Source: Ruania alba
Lineage (GTDB): Bacteria; Actinomycetota; Actinomycetes; Actinomycetales; Beutenbergiaceae
Assembly: GCF_900105765.1 (NCBI RefSeq)
Contig: NZ_FNTX01000001.1
Span: forward strand, 124,001 to 188,000
Length of the DNA: 64,000 bases
Direction of reading: 5' to 3'
Under the pieces are notes generated by a model that was not told the DNA's origin, did no database searches, and was given only the letters and a program-made list of their open reading frames with translations. A program made the position numbers and the translations under genes. Of the stretch, positions 26,638-35,288 are shown in pieces. The number at the start of each line of letters is the position of its first letter. Positions within the stretch are counted from its first letter, which is position 1.

Positions 26638-27708
26638 CTACTGCCCGTGGTGGACCGAACCGCCGCACGACTCGCGAATCGTCAGTCGGGGAAGGAGTTG
26701 CACATGACGCGGGGGGTTGGGCTCGTCGGCCCCGTCCAGGCGCCCCATCAGCATCCGGAGTGCCTCTCGTCCCAGCTCCAGGCGTGGCGGGGTGACCGCG
26801 GTCAGCGGTACCGCAGCATGGGCGACCAGGACGTCGTCGTAGGAGATCACGGCGAGATCCTCAGGGATCCGTAGTCCGCGAAGCTGCGCGATCTCGGCGA
26901 TCTGGATTGCGTGGTGGTCCGAATGGGCGAGAACCGCGTGGACGTCCGCAGCGAGGCATGCGTCCAGGAGCACCTCGGCCGCCTCGGAGACCTCCTGCAT
27001 ATTGTTCACGTCGGAGGGCAGGTCGGTGATGGGAACTGTGTCGAGGCCCAGTTGTTCGATGGCCTTCAGATAGCCGGCTCGGATCCATGGCGCCGTCGGC
27101 GTCCACATATCGACGGCGAGAGCGACCTTGGAGTGCCCGAGCTCGGCGAAGTGGTCGACGGCGAGCATCGCCCCGTAGGAGTGATCGGTTCTGATGCTGT
27201 CGATCTCGCGCGCCTCCCGGGTGGCGTCGTTGTGCCGTTCGAGCAGAACGACAGGTACGGGCAGGGACGCGAGCCACGGCGCGGTTTCCTCCGGCGACTG
27301 CAGATGGCTCGTCGTGAGAACCAGGCCCTTGACACCCAGGGAGAGGAGCCGATCGACGCGGCTGTGCACTGCTTCGGTGCTGTATCCGGCCACCCCCAGG
27401 ACGATCCTGGCGTGCATGGGCGCCGCGACGGACTCCATCCCCTGGAGAACCTCGGGATAGTAGAACGTTCGGGACGGAACGACCGCACCGATCAGAGTTC
27501 TGGCGGCGCCAGGGCGCCCGGCTGTGTTCCCGGTCGAGAGCGCTCCCCCGTGCACCCGCTCCAGCTGTCCTTGGTCGGCGAGCTCAGCGATGTCGCGGCG
27601 CACCGTGACTGCGGAGACTCCCATCGATTCGGCGACCTCAGCGGCGCGGACGCTGCCATGCAGCGCCAACTGGCGAAGGAGGAACTCCTGGCGTGCGTGC
27701 GGCAGCAT
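26638..27708 (-). CDS. DeoR-type HTH regulator with LacI-like sugar-binding domain
   Basis: 356-residue transcription factor. Residues 1-55 are a DeoR winged helix (ARQEFLLRQLALHGSVRAAE, then SAVTVRRDIAELADQGQLERVHGG). Instead of the usual DeoR sugar-phosphate domain the rest is a periplasmic-binding-protein-like sensor as in LacI proteins (VPVVLLERHNDATREAREIDSI with DHFAELGHSKVALAV, AVISYDDVLVAH, LTAVTPPRLELG). ATG 27708 has GGAG seven bases upstream; ATG 27744 is in frame without one. Divergent from the hydroxyacid dehydrogenase and upstream of the importer. The free sugar or oligosaccharide imported is the probable ligand (inference). Confidence 0.88.
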   Translation of the reverse strand: MLPHARQEFLLRQLALHGSVRAAEVAESMGVSAVTVRRDIAELADQGQLERVHGGALSTGNTAGRPGAARTLIGAVVPSRTFYYPEVLQGMESVAAPMHARIVLGVAGYSTEAVHSRVDRLLSLGVKGLVLTTSHLQSPEETAPWLASLPVPVVLLERHNDATREAREIDSIRTDHSYGAMLAVDHFAELGHSKVALAVDMWTPTAPWIRAGYLKAIEQLGLDTVPITDLPSDVNNMQEVSEAAEVLLDACLAADVHAVLAHSDHHAIQIAEIAQLRGLRIPEDLAVISYDDVLVAHAAVPLTAVTPPRLELGREALRMLMGRLDGADEPNPPRHVQLLPRLTIRESCGGSVHHGQ

Positions 27709-27759
27709 CGTCAACTCCGGGGTGAAGGCACGGTATTGACGCATCGTGACGCACCGCGT

Positions 27760-27775
27760 TCGCTTTTGTCCATTT
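27760..27775 (+). promoter_or_regulatory. 16-bp element, copy between regulator and dehydrogenase
   Basis: TCGCTTTTGTCCATTT, exact match in sense orientation to the element upstream of the importer. It lies 71 bases before the dehydrogenase start and 52 before the regulator start, so it could control both divergent genes. Confidence 0.75.
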
Positions 27776-27845
27776 GATCGACATTCGCCGGACGACAGAT
27801 CCAGGATAGGTGCCCAGGATCTGGAGCCAAGGACGGAGTGGATCA

Positions 27846-28850
27846 GTGGGTCAACCTCGAGCGGTGTTTGCCATGCAATCGGAGGAGCTACGGGACGCCC
27901 TGTTCGCCCCGGACACCATCGCACGCCTCGAACAGATCGTCGACCTTGATCGCCGCGTGGTTGATGACGATGGCGATGCCCGCTCGCGTGCGGCGCTGGC
28001 TGAGGCCGAGATTCTCATCACCAGCTGGGGAGCCCCTCGGATCGATGCCGCTTTCCTCAAGCAGATGCCGCGACTGCGGGCGGTCATTCACAGTGCAGGC
28101 ACGGTGAAGCACTGGGCAGGGCCGGAGCTCTGGGAACAGGGGATCGTCGTCTCGAGTGCTGCCACGGCGAACGCGCAGCCCGTGGCCGAGTACACCCTCG
28201 CCATGATTCTCCTCGCCGGCAAGCGGGTGCTGTGGCCCGAGGCGCCATCGATCGGCGCGGCGCTGGCCGCGGGCTGGCATCCGTTGCAGGACGCGGGGAA
28301 TTTCGGACGGACGGTGGGCATCGTCGGCGCCTCCCGCACTGGCCGGCTGGTGATGGACCTGCTGACGGGGTTCGACGTGAACATCGTCGTGTACGACCCG
28401 TACCTGTCCGACGAGGACGTGGCCGCGTGGGGGACGCGCACCTCGTCCTTGGAAGCGCTCGCCGAGCAGGTGGATGTACTCTCCGTGCACGCGCCGGCGC
28501 TCCCGTCGACTCGCCACATGGTGAACGCGCAGGTGCTGTCCCTGATGCAGGACGGCGCCGTCCTGATCAACACGGCGCGGGGATCACTGGTAGACCACGA
28601 AGCCCTGGTGGCCGAGCTGGACCGACGGCCGTTGTACGCCGTACTGGACGTCACCGCCCCCGAACCCCTCCCCAGCGATCACCCGCTACGCTCCCATCCT
28701 CAGGTGCTCCTCACCCCACACATCGCGGGGTCCGTGGGCAACGAGCTGCGGCGCCTCGGTGAGTACGCCGTCTGTGAGGTGGAGCGCCTGGTGGCAGGCT
28801 CGGAGCTGCTGAACCAGATCCGGTGGAGCGACCTGCCGACGTCGGCGTGA
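27846..28850 (+). CDS. D-2-hydroxyacid dehydrogenase family protein
   Basis: NAD-dependent oxidoreductase of 334 residues. The N-terminal catalytic flavodoxin-like part (PRAVFAMQSEELRDALF) leads to a Rossmann domain with TVGIVGASRTGRLVMDLL, then LLINTARGSLVDHEAL-type Arg region (INTARGSLVD), DVTAPEPLP with Glu, and LLTPHIAGSVGNE with the active-site His. GTG 27846 has GGAG seven bases upstream and gives the usual family N-terminus; ATG 27873 would cut the first strand. Control by the shared 16-bp element links it to the importer, so it probably acts on a sugar acid from the imported compound (inference). Confidence 0.88.
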   Translation: MGQPRAVFAMQSEELRDALFAPDTIARLEQIVDLDRRVVDDDGDARSRAALAEAEILITSWGAPRIDAAFLKQMPRLRAVIHSAGTVKHWAGPELWEQGIVVSSAATANAQPVAEYTLAMILLAGKRVLWPEAPSIGAALAAGWHPLQDAGNFGRTVGIVGASRTGRLVMDLLTGFDVNIVVYDPYLSDEDVAAWGTRTSSLEALAEQVDVLSVHAPALPSTRHMVNAQVLSLMQDGAVLINTARGSLVDHEALVAELDRRPLYAVLDVTAPEPLPSDHPLRSHPQVLLTPHIAGSVGNELRRLGEYAVCEVERLVAGSELLNQIRWSDLPTSA

Positions 28851-28858
28851 CGGTGCCC

Positions 28859-30136
28859 TCACGGCATTGAGAGCGCGACGACCTCGCCCCCGGTGAGGAG
28901 GAACGCGCGCTCGTCGTCAGCGGCCAGTGCCATGGCAGGCTGCGGCCATGTGGCGCCCGCCAGTGGGTGTCTGCCCGCCACGGAGGCGTGCTCCGGGTCC
29001 AGCAGCACCACGTCGAAAGCGACATCACCGTCCTGGAGTGCATCGAGGTCGGACGCTCGGAGCCCGTGGGCGACCAGGGCACTGCCGGCCCACGTGCATG
29101 GACAACTGATCGACCGGTACGTGGTGCGAGACTCCTGCGCCTGGCTCCCCTCCGCGGCACGTGTGCGGATGGTTGCGTAGCCCCATGGGTCGCCGTTCTT
29201 GACGTCTGACGGCCGGTCCGCGCTGATGGTGCTGATGACGGCGTCGTCGGTGACGCCGATCGGAGTCTCGTCCACCTCCCAGCGCCACAGCCACGGCTCG
29301 TCGATACTGTCGGCGACACCGCCGAGCATGATCGTGGGGGCGTCCTCCGACGCCCGTGCGTCGGCATCGAGATACATCAGTGTCCGTTCGAACGCGAGGG
29401 GAAGGCTCGGTGTGTAGGGCGCCGCGCTGAGCGTCGGCATCCGCTCCCCCGAGGCAGGTTCCACCATTCCCGGTTCCGGGTAAGCGGATCCGTTCTCACC
29501 GAACCACCAGATGATCGCTCGTTCGCTGACCGCCAGCTCGTGGAACGTGGGTGAGGTGCCGGCGGAAGACGGCTCGGCGAGAGTGGACCGCCATCGCTGG
29601 TGTCCGTCCGGGGCGAGGCGTGCGAGCCACCGCTCGCCCCGCCCTGTCCCTCCTGCGACGATCAGGTCCCCGCCCAAGGGCCCGGCCAGCTGGGCGCCGG
29701 GCACCCGGGTGCTGGTCGAGGAGCCGGTGGAGTCGATGAGGGTGATCGTGCCGTCGTCGGCACCGCGTCCAGAAGGTACACAGACAAGTCGGACGCCGTC
29801 GGAGGAGCAATGCGGCTCGGCCAGCGGCACCTGCCACAGGACAGCGCCGACGTGCGGGGAGCGGGCCACGACTGCGTTGCGTTCAGCGGTGACCACGGCT
29901 CCGCCGACGAGCCAGAGGCCCGCGTGGTTGCCCGCGTCGATACGGGCCGACCACTCCTGCCGTGCTTCGCGCCCCGGTGCGTCACCGCCCGGGGAGGTGA
30001 TCACCCCGGCCACCAGCAGCACGACGGCGACCATCGCCCAGGGCCATGGGCCTGACCAGGCCTGGGGTCGCCGTCGTGGGGGTTCACGCTCCGGGGCTAC
30101 GTCGCTTTCTCCGAGCGCGAACTCGTCGTGCGCCAT
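28859..30136 (-). CDS. PQQ-like beta-propeller membrane protein 1 of 6 (type A)
   Basis: 425 residues; function unknown. Short cytoplasmic tail with a DEFALGE motif and RRRP, one transmembrane helix (PWPWAMVAVVLLVAGVI), then an extracytoplasmic domain of beta-propeller-like repeats (GAVVTAERNAVVARSPHVGA, WRSTLAEPSSA, LLTGGEVVALSMP). Two cysteine motifs: C-x8-C (CSSDGVRLVC) and CPC (SISCPCTWAG). Last gene of the six-gene array, separated from gene 2 by 91 bases. ATG 30136 has no strong ribosome binding site. Convergent with the hydroxyacid dehydrogenase (8-base gap). Confidence 0.78.
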   Translation of the reverse strand: MAHDEFALGESDVAPEREPPRRRPQAWSGPWPWAMVAVVLLVAGVITSPGGDAPGREARQEWSARIDAGNHAGLWLVGGAVVTAERNAVVARSPHVGAVLWQVPLAEPHCSSDGVRLVCVPSGRGADDGTITLIDSTGSSTSTRVPGAQLAGPLGGDLIVAGGTGRGERWLARLAPDGHQRWRSTLAEPSSAGTSPTFHELAVSERAIIWWFGENGSAYPEPGMVEPASGERMPTLSAAPYTPSLPLAFERTLMYLDADARASEDAPTIMLGGVADSIDEPWLWRWEVDETPIGVTDDAVISTISADRPSDVKNGDPWGYATIRTRAAEGSQAQESRTTYRSISCPCTWAGSALVAHGLRASDLDALQDGDVAFDVVLLDPEHASVAGRHPLAGATWPQPAMALAADDERAFLLTGGEVVALSMP

Positions 30137-30227
30137 CTGTTCATCATGCCCTGGTGGCACGGACCGGTCTCTTTGGTGCGCTCAACGGACGCGTCGGCGC
30201 GTCATGACGGCGCCGGGATGGATCAGG

Positions 30228-31523
30228 TTACTGAGCCGTCAGCGCCACGACCTCCCCGCCGGTGAGAACGAAGACGGCCTCGCCGTGGCTCGCCAGGCGA
30301 GTCGTGTCGTTGCCCCATTCGGTGACGAGCGGGTGACGCCACGTGGGCGAAGCCGTTTCGCGATTGAACAGCACCAAGTCGACGGTGCCCTGGCCTTCGT
30401 CGAGCGCAGCCCGGTCAGCCACACGTATTCCCCGTGCCACCAGGCCATCAGGGGTGGCTGTGCAGGGGCAGGTGACGTCCAGGTACGGGGAGTCCGACTC
30501 TGCCAGAGTCTGGCCTGAGCGGAGATCGCGGAAGCGGACGGCGGCCGGATGCAGCGGACCGTCCTGATCGGGCGGTTCGTCGCCAGCGCCGTGCAAGCTC
30601 TCGCTCAGCAGCGTCGTAACGACGGTATCGCCGTCGATGGCGAGGGGTGCTTCCCGCTCGTCCCAGCGCCAGAGCCAAGGTTCGTCCACTCCGGGCGCCA
30701 CCCCACCCTGCAGAAGAACGATCGAGCTCGTGGGATCCCGCTCGTCACTTTCCAGCACATGCCGCTCCCGTACGTGGGCGTCCGGATCGGACGACGATGC
30801 TCTGGCGGGAGGGAAAACATGGAACGGCTCTCCGTCATCGGGATCAATGGCCTGGAAGATCGGCCAGATGAAGTCACCGTCTGTGAAGCGCCAGAGGACG
30901 CGTTCGTCGGTCGCGTGCAGGTGACCGAAAGCCAACGTCTCCGGAGCCTCGAGGTGGCCCTCGAGATCTGTGTGCCACACCGCCTCGCCGTGCGGATCCA
31001 GCCGCTCCACCCACGGTGCCGCCATCTCACCCCCGGCGACCACGAGATCCGCACCGAGCGGCGTGGCCACCTGGACGCCCGGGATCTGCTGATCGTGGGT
31101 GCTCCCGTCGGCATCGATCTCGGTGATCACGGCGTCTGTGCCATCGGTGGTCACGCACGCCAGGCGCAGCCCGTCCGAGGAACACAGCGGATCGTCCAGC
31201 GGCACCGTCCAACGCTCCGCCCCGTCCTCCGGGGTGCGCGCCACGACACGCTCGGCCTCGACGATCGTCACGAGTCCGTCCATGACCCAGACGCTCGGGC
31301 TGGACCCGGAGGCGACGTCCACCGCCCAGGTGACCTCCGCCGTCGCGATCGGGCGCATACCACCGGGAGAGGACACCACCCCGGCCACGAGGAGCACGAC
31401 GGCGACCATCGCCCATGGCCATGGACGTGACCAGGTCCGGGGTCGCCGTCGGGAAGGGCGAGCAGCAGGTGCGCTCGCGGCATCTCCTGCGCCGAGCGTG
31501 AACTCATCCGCGGCCCCGGTCAC
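30228..31523 (-). CDS. PQQ-like beta-propeller membrane protein 2 of 6 (type A)
   Basis: 431 residues, closest to gene 1. Tail motif DEFTLGAGD, RRRP, helix PWPWAMVAVVLLVAGVV identical over 17 residues to gene 1, then propeller-like repeats. C-x8-C (CSSDGLRLAC) and CPC (DVTCPCTATP) both present; C-terminus FVLTGGEVVALTAQ resembles gene 1's. GTG 31523 overlaps the preceding stop by four bases (GTGA), which settles the start although the frame is open far upstream. Confidence 0.78.
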   Translation of the reverse strand: MTGAADEFTLGAGDAASAPAARPSRRRPRTWSRPWPWAMVAVVLLVAGVVSSPGGMRPIATAEVTWAVDVASGSSPSVWVMDGLVTIVEAERVVARTPEDGAERWTVPLDDPLCSSDGLRLACVTTDGTDAVITEIDADGSTHDQQIPGVQVATPLGADLVVAGGEMAAPWVERLDPHGEAVWHTDLEGHLEAPETLAFGHLHATDERVLWRFTDGDFIWPIFQAIDPDDGEPFHVFPPARASSSDPDAHVRERHVLESDERDPTSSIVLLQGGVAPGVDEPWLWRWDEREAPLAIDGDTVVTTLLSESLHGAGDEPPDQDGPLHPAAVRFRDLRSGQTLAESDSPYLDVTCPCTATPDGLVARGIRVADRAALDEGQGTVDLVLFNRETASPTWRHPLVTEWGNDTTRLASHGEAVFVLTGGEVVALTAQ

Positions 31524-32710
31524 GACAGGTCCCACCCGATGACGCCTGTCTCGCCCAGAACGTACAGGCGCTCGCCGTCGCTGGTGACGTCGAGGATGAC
31601 GTCCCCTGGTGTGAGCGTCCAGCGGGTGCCGCCGGTGGGGATGTCGAGTGCGATCAACTCGGAGGAGTCGGAGTAGAGGAACGTCTCCGGCCCGAGCAGG
31701 GGTGGGTCGAACGTGAGGATTTCTGGGCCAGTGCGCCACAGTTCGTCGCCCGTCGCGGGATCCTCGGCGATGAGCACACTGGGGCCGTGCTCCCGCTGGG
31801 TGAGGAATCCGAGGGTTGCGTCCGGGAGGAAGGCGACCGGTCGCCAGCGATTCAATTCCTTCTCGTCGATGGCCCGGATCAGACCTGGGTCCTGCGCCGT
31901 GACCGACCAGGAGACCCAGCCGTCGAGCGTCAGCGCCGGGTGATCTCGTCGGTGCAGCCAGATCGCATCCTGGTCGCTCGAGCGCCACAGTCCGTCGCGG
32001 AGCTGCGCCGGTGAGATCCCGGCGTCGGGCACGGACAGCGTGCGCCCGGTATCGGCGTCGAGGACAGGACCTGGCGCTGACTGGCCGATGAGTGTCATCA
32101 GGACCATGCCGTCGAGCACCTCGGGCCCGGCGCCGAGCGTCAGGCGGAAGGCGACGTCTCTCGACCACACGAGCTCTCCGCTCACCGTCACACGGCGGAC
32201 ATCCTGAGCCGTGACCGCAACGATGTCGTTGTCGACGCTCGCGGCGGCGGCAACTCCCGGAATCTCGTACGGTCGCGCCCACCCGGACTGCGGGTCGATG
32301 ATCTGGACGGTGTCGGGACCGTTCGTGCAGGTGAGATCCACACCGTCGGACGTGCAGGTGGGTTCCTCGGCATCGAGGCGCCAGATTTCGTCGCCACTGG
32401 CCGAGTCGATGCCGGTGACACCATCAGGGGCGCGAGTGACCACCACCCCCGAGAACACCCAGAACGCGTCGGCGGAGACCGGCGCCTCCCAGGCCAGGGA
32501 GGGTTCGTCGTGCAGGGCGGGGACGTAGCCCCACGGGTCGACCACCGGTCCCTGCTGAGGAGCCGCCAGCGTGCCAGCGACGACGAGGATGACGGCGAGC
32601 ACGGCCCACGGCCAGGGACCCGACCAGGCGACGTCGCGTCGTCGGGCGGGCGCTCGTGCGGAGACGCCCGCGTCGTCACGGGCGACGGCGAACTCCTCAA
32701 GAGGCACCAT
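31520..32710 (-). CDS. PQQ-like beta-propeller membrane protein 3 of 6 (type B)
   Basis: 396 residues. Tail EEFAVARDD, RRR, helix PWPWAVLAVILVVAGTL, then GPVVDPWGYVPALHDEPSLAWE, a segment shared only with gene 4. Propeller-like repeats with GVTGIDSASGDEIWRLD and LYVLGETGVIGWDLS at the end. C-x8-C is kept (CTSDGVDLTC), but the CPC motif of genes 1, 2, 5 and 6 is absent. Start and stop overlap both neighbours by one and four bases, so translation is coupled along the array. Confidence 0.78.
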   Translation of the reverse strand: MVPLEEFAVARDDAGVSARAPARRRDVAWSGPWPWAVLAVILVVAGTLAAPQQGPVVDPWGYVPALHDEPSLAWEAPVSADAFWVFSGVVVTRAPDGVTGIDSASGDEIWRLDAEEPTCTSDGVDLTCTNGPDTVQIIDPQSGWARPYEIPGVAAAASVDNDIVAVTAQDVRRVTVSGELVWSRDVAFRLTLGAGPEVLDGMVLMTLIGQSAPGPVLDADTGRTLSVPDAGISPAQLRDGLWRSSDQDAIWLHRRDHPALTLDGWVSWSVTAQDPGLIRAIDEKELNRWRPVAFLPDATLGFLTQREHGPSVLIAEDPATGDELWRTGPEILTFDPPLLGPETFLYSDSSELIALDIPTGGTRWTLTPGDVILDVTSDGERLYVLGETGVIGWDLS

Positions 32711-33957
32711 CAGCCGCCCACCGTCCAGGCCTGGATCCCCGCATTGCTCAGCAGATAGAGCCGGGTGCCGTCGCTGGTGACTTCCCGATGATCGCCCGGA
32801 ATGCGCCAGAGCTCGTCACCGGTCTCGGCGTGGACTCCGATGTAGCCCAACTCCCGGGATTGTCCGTCGAACGAGATCAGCTGGTACGCCACCGCACCGT
32901 CGCCGACGAGCATGTCGGGCCCGAAGCCGAGGCCACCGGTCTGATCGCTGCGCCACAGCACAGCACCGCTGGAGTCCAGGCCCACCATCTGCGGCGACTC
33001 GCCGAGAGCGACCCCCAGATGCACATCACCCACCACGGCGGTGACATGGACGTCGTCGTCACCACCCTGTGGCGGCTCGCTCAGGACAGACGGATCGGTC
33101 ATCGTCGTGAACGTGAACGGCCACTCGGAGACCATCGGCTCGTCTTTGCCGCGGAGCAGAAACTCTGTCGTCGGCCCGGAGGTGAAGGCCCATACCCCGT
33201 CCCGGACCGGTACCGGATAGCCACCCGGGGACTCGACCGGTGCGCCCGTCTCGGGGTCCAGGGCGGCGAGCCCGGAGAATCCGCTGCCGAACCCGCCGGT
33301 GTCAGCCCGGAGCATCACGACCATCCCGCCGGCAATGTCAGGTCCGGCGAGCCACGCCTGCGGCGCTTGCGCGTCTTCCTCCGCTGCCCAGAGGATCGTC
33401 CCGTCCGGGGCGATCCTGCGTATCCCCGACTCCGTCAGTGCGATGAGGTCCCCACCGAACTGAGTGGCCCCGATGATCCCGTCCACTGTCTGCTCGCGCG
33501 CCGTGCCGCTGCGCGGATCGATCGCGAGGACGGTGCTGTCGTCGATCACGCAGGTCAGTTCGGTACCGGACGACGTGCAACGGGGGAGCGTGGCCGAGAC
33601 CGACCACCGCTGGACGCCGGTCCTGCTGTCCAGGCCGATCACCTCCTGACCGGCGGCGACGGCGAGTACACCCCGGAACGCCCACATCTGCTGGATCTCG
33701 GTGTGCTCCAACTCCCACGCGAGGACCGGCGGCGTGCTCAGGTCCGGGACCCGACCCCACGGGTCCACCACGGGGCCCGGCCGCGGTGCGGTGACCGCGC
33801 CGGCCAGCACGAGGAGGACGGCTAATCCCGCCCAGGGCCACGGGCCGGTCAGGTGGGAACCGGTGCGTCGTCGCGGTGGCCGTGTGGGCGGTTCGGCAGC
33901 AGTGCCCGACGGCGGAACGTCGCCGCCGATGATGAACTCGTCTTCTGCCCTCCCCAT
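32710..33957 (-). CDS. PQQ-like beta-propeller membrane protein 4 of 6 (type B)
   Basis: 415 residues, pairs with gene 3. Tail DEFIIGGD, Pro-rich stretch, RRR, helix PWPWAGLAVLLVLAGAV, then GPVVDPWGRVPDLSTPPVLAWE. Repeats include EVIGLDSRTGVQRWSVSA and GETGDELWRIPGD-like ETGDELWRI. C-x8-C kept (CTSSGTELTC), CPC absent. ATG 33957 starts 26 bases after the stop of gene 5; its own stop overlaps the start of gene 3 by one base. Confidence 0.78.
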   Translation of the reverse strand: MGRAEDEFIIGGDVPPSGTAAEPPTRPPRRRTGSHLTGPWPWAGLAVLLVLAGAVTAPRPGPVVDPWGRVPDLSTPPVLAWELEHTEIQQMWAFRGVLAVAAGQEVIGLDSRTGVQRWSVSATLPRCTSSGTELTCVIDDSTVLAIDPRSGTAREQTVDGIIGATQFGGDLIALTESGIRRIAPDGTILWAAEEDAQAPQAWLAGPDIAGGMVVMLRADTGGFGSGFSGLAALDPETGAPVESPGGYPVPVRDGVWAFTSGPTTEFLLRGKDEPMVSEWPFTFTTMTDPSVLSEPPQGGDDDVHVTAVVGDVHLGVALGESPQMVGLDSSGAVLWRSDQTGGLGFGPDMLVGDGAVAYQLISFDGQSRELGYIGVHAETGDELWRIPGDHREVTSDGTRLYLLSNAGIQAWTVGG

Positions 33958-33983
33958 CAGGCCATCATGCTCTCCATCGCGGA

Positions 33984-35288
33984 TCAGGTGTCCGTATAGG
34001 CGGTGAGCGTGCCGTCGGAGAGGACGTACACCTGGTCCGAGCCGGCAGCGAGACCGTCCGGGACAGCAGCGATCGGAAGGGTCCACCGGTGCGCGCCGGT
34101 GTCGAGGTCGATGCCGAGGAGGGCTTGGGGAACGAGGGGTGACGAGGGCGGGTCAGCATCGCGGTCGAGGCGCGTATCGATCGCGACAAACAAGCCTTCA
34201 TGCACGATGCACGGGCACCCGACGTGGGACTCCCGCGGGAGTGCCCATTGAGGGTCCCCGGTGCGGACCTCGATCCGCTCGACACGGGTGATGGGTCGCT
34301 CTGGTGTCCATCGGTTCGGATCGACAATGGTCGCGATGAGGTCCTCGCCGAGCGTCGCCAGCGGCTGGCCGTGCATCTCTAGGAGCGGCTCGCCACCAGC
34401 CGCGGTGTAGATCTCGCTGCCCGCAATGACGGCGTCCGGGTACCCGGGGACCGTCAGTTCCGGTCCCGTCATCGGCAGGATCATGGGCTGGAACCGCTCG
34501 TCGACCTCGTCCCCACCGCCGAATCCCGAGGTCCCGCCTGCCGTACGGACGACCGCGTGCCGCTGCACCCCTGTCTCCGCGTCGGCAGCGATCGCGGTGG
34601 AGACCCATCCGTGCGGATCCGTCCCGCTGAACGCCGTGGCCACCCCCTGGCTCAGCGTCATGCCCTGCCATCGGCCCGTGTCCACGGGATATTCGAGATC
34701 AACCTGCCAGAGCGGCCCATCCCTGTCGTCGGCAGGGTAGCGCCCCAACCACAGCAGCCCGTCGGGTGAGGCTGTGCCACCGACGATCAGATCGTCGTCG
34801 ATGGCATGGGCGACATCGGCACCGGGGAACGGTCGATCGGCGCTGATCTCACCCTCGGTGGTGAGGGTGGCGATCGCGGCTTCCGCCCCCTCGCCATACA
34901 CACAGGTCAGCTCACCGCCCGACTCGGTGCAGGCCGGGTCGTCCAACGGCACGGTCCACGAACGCGCACCCGCGGCATCGAACGCAGTCACCCCGTCGAC
35001 CTCGCTGATCACGACCTGCCCGCCCATCGCCCACACGTCGGGTGCCCGACCCGGCTGCACGTCCGCGTTCCACACCATCGGCGGTGGGTCCGGTTCCGGA
35101 CGATCACCACGTGGGGAGACCAGCGCACCGGCCACCACCAGCACGGCTGCCGCGGTGACCCATGGCCAGGGCGAGCGGCGCCACTCACCGGGGCTGCGCC
35201 GTCGTGATCGCTCCGCATCCGGACGGTCGTGGCCTGCAGGCTCGGCGTCCCCGCCGTCGAGCGAGAACTCCTCGATCGGCCCGCGCAC
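33984..35288 (-). CDS. PQQ-like beta-propeller membrane protein 5 of 6 (type A)
   Basis: 434 residues. Tail EEFSLDGGD, RRR, helix beginning SPWPWVTAAAVLVVAGALV, then a propeller-like ectodomain (VDGVTAFDAAGARSWTVPLD; ETGVQRHAVVR; LLGIDLDTGAHRWTLPI). Has C-x8-C (CTESGGELTC) and CPC (HVGCPCIVHE). GTG 35288 abuts the stop codon of gene 6 with no gap, supporting this start. Confidence 0.78.
   Translation of the reverse strand: MRGPIEEFSLDGGDAEPAGHDRPDAERSRRRSPGEWRRSPWPWVTAAAVLVVAGALVSPRGDRPEPDPPPMVWNADVQPGRAPDVWAMGGQVVISEVDGVTAFDAAGARSWTVPLDDPACTESGGELTCVYGEGAEAAIATLTTEGEISADRPFPGADVAHAIDDDLIVGGTASPDGLLWLGRYPADDRDGPLWQVDLEYPVDTGRWQGMTLSQGVATAFSGTDPHGWVSTAIAADAETGVQRHAVVRTAGGTSGFGGGDEVDERFQPMILPMTGPELTVPGYPDAVIAGSEIYTAAGGEPLLEMHGQPLATLGEDLIATIVDPNRWTPERPITRVERIEVRTGDPQWALPRESHVGCPCIVHEGLFVAIDTRLDRDADPPSSPLVPQALLGIDLDTGAHRWTLPIAAVPDGLAAGSDQVYVLSDGTLTAYTDT

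Noticed and set aside
31524-32282. N-terminal extension of array protein 2 through the neighbouring gene
   Set aside because: The extension is Arg-rich antisense-like sequence overlapping gene 3; the GTGA overlap at 31520-31523 and the family N-terminus fix the start at 31523.
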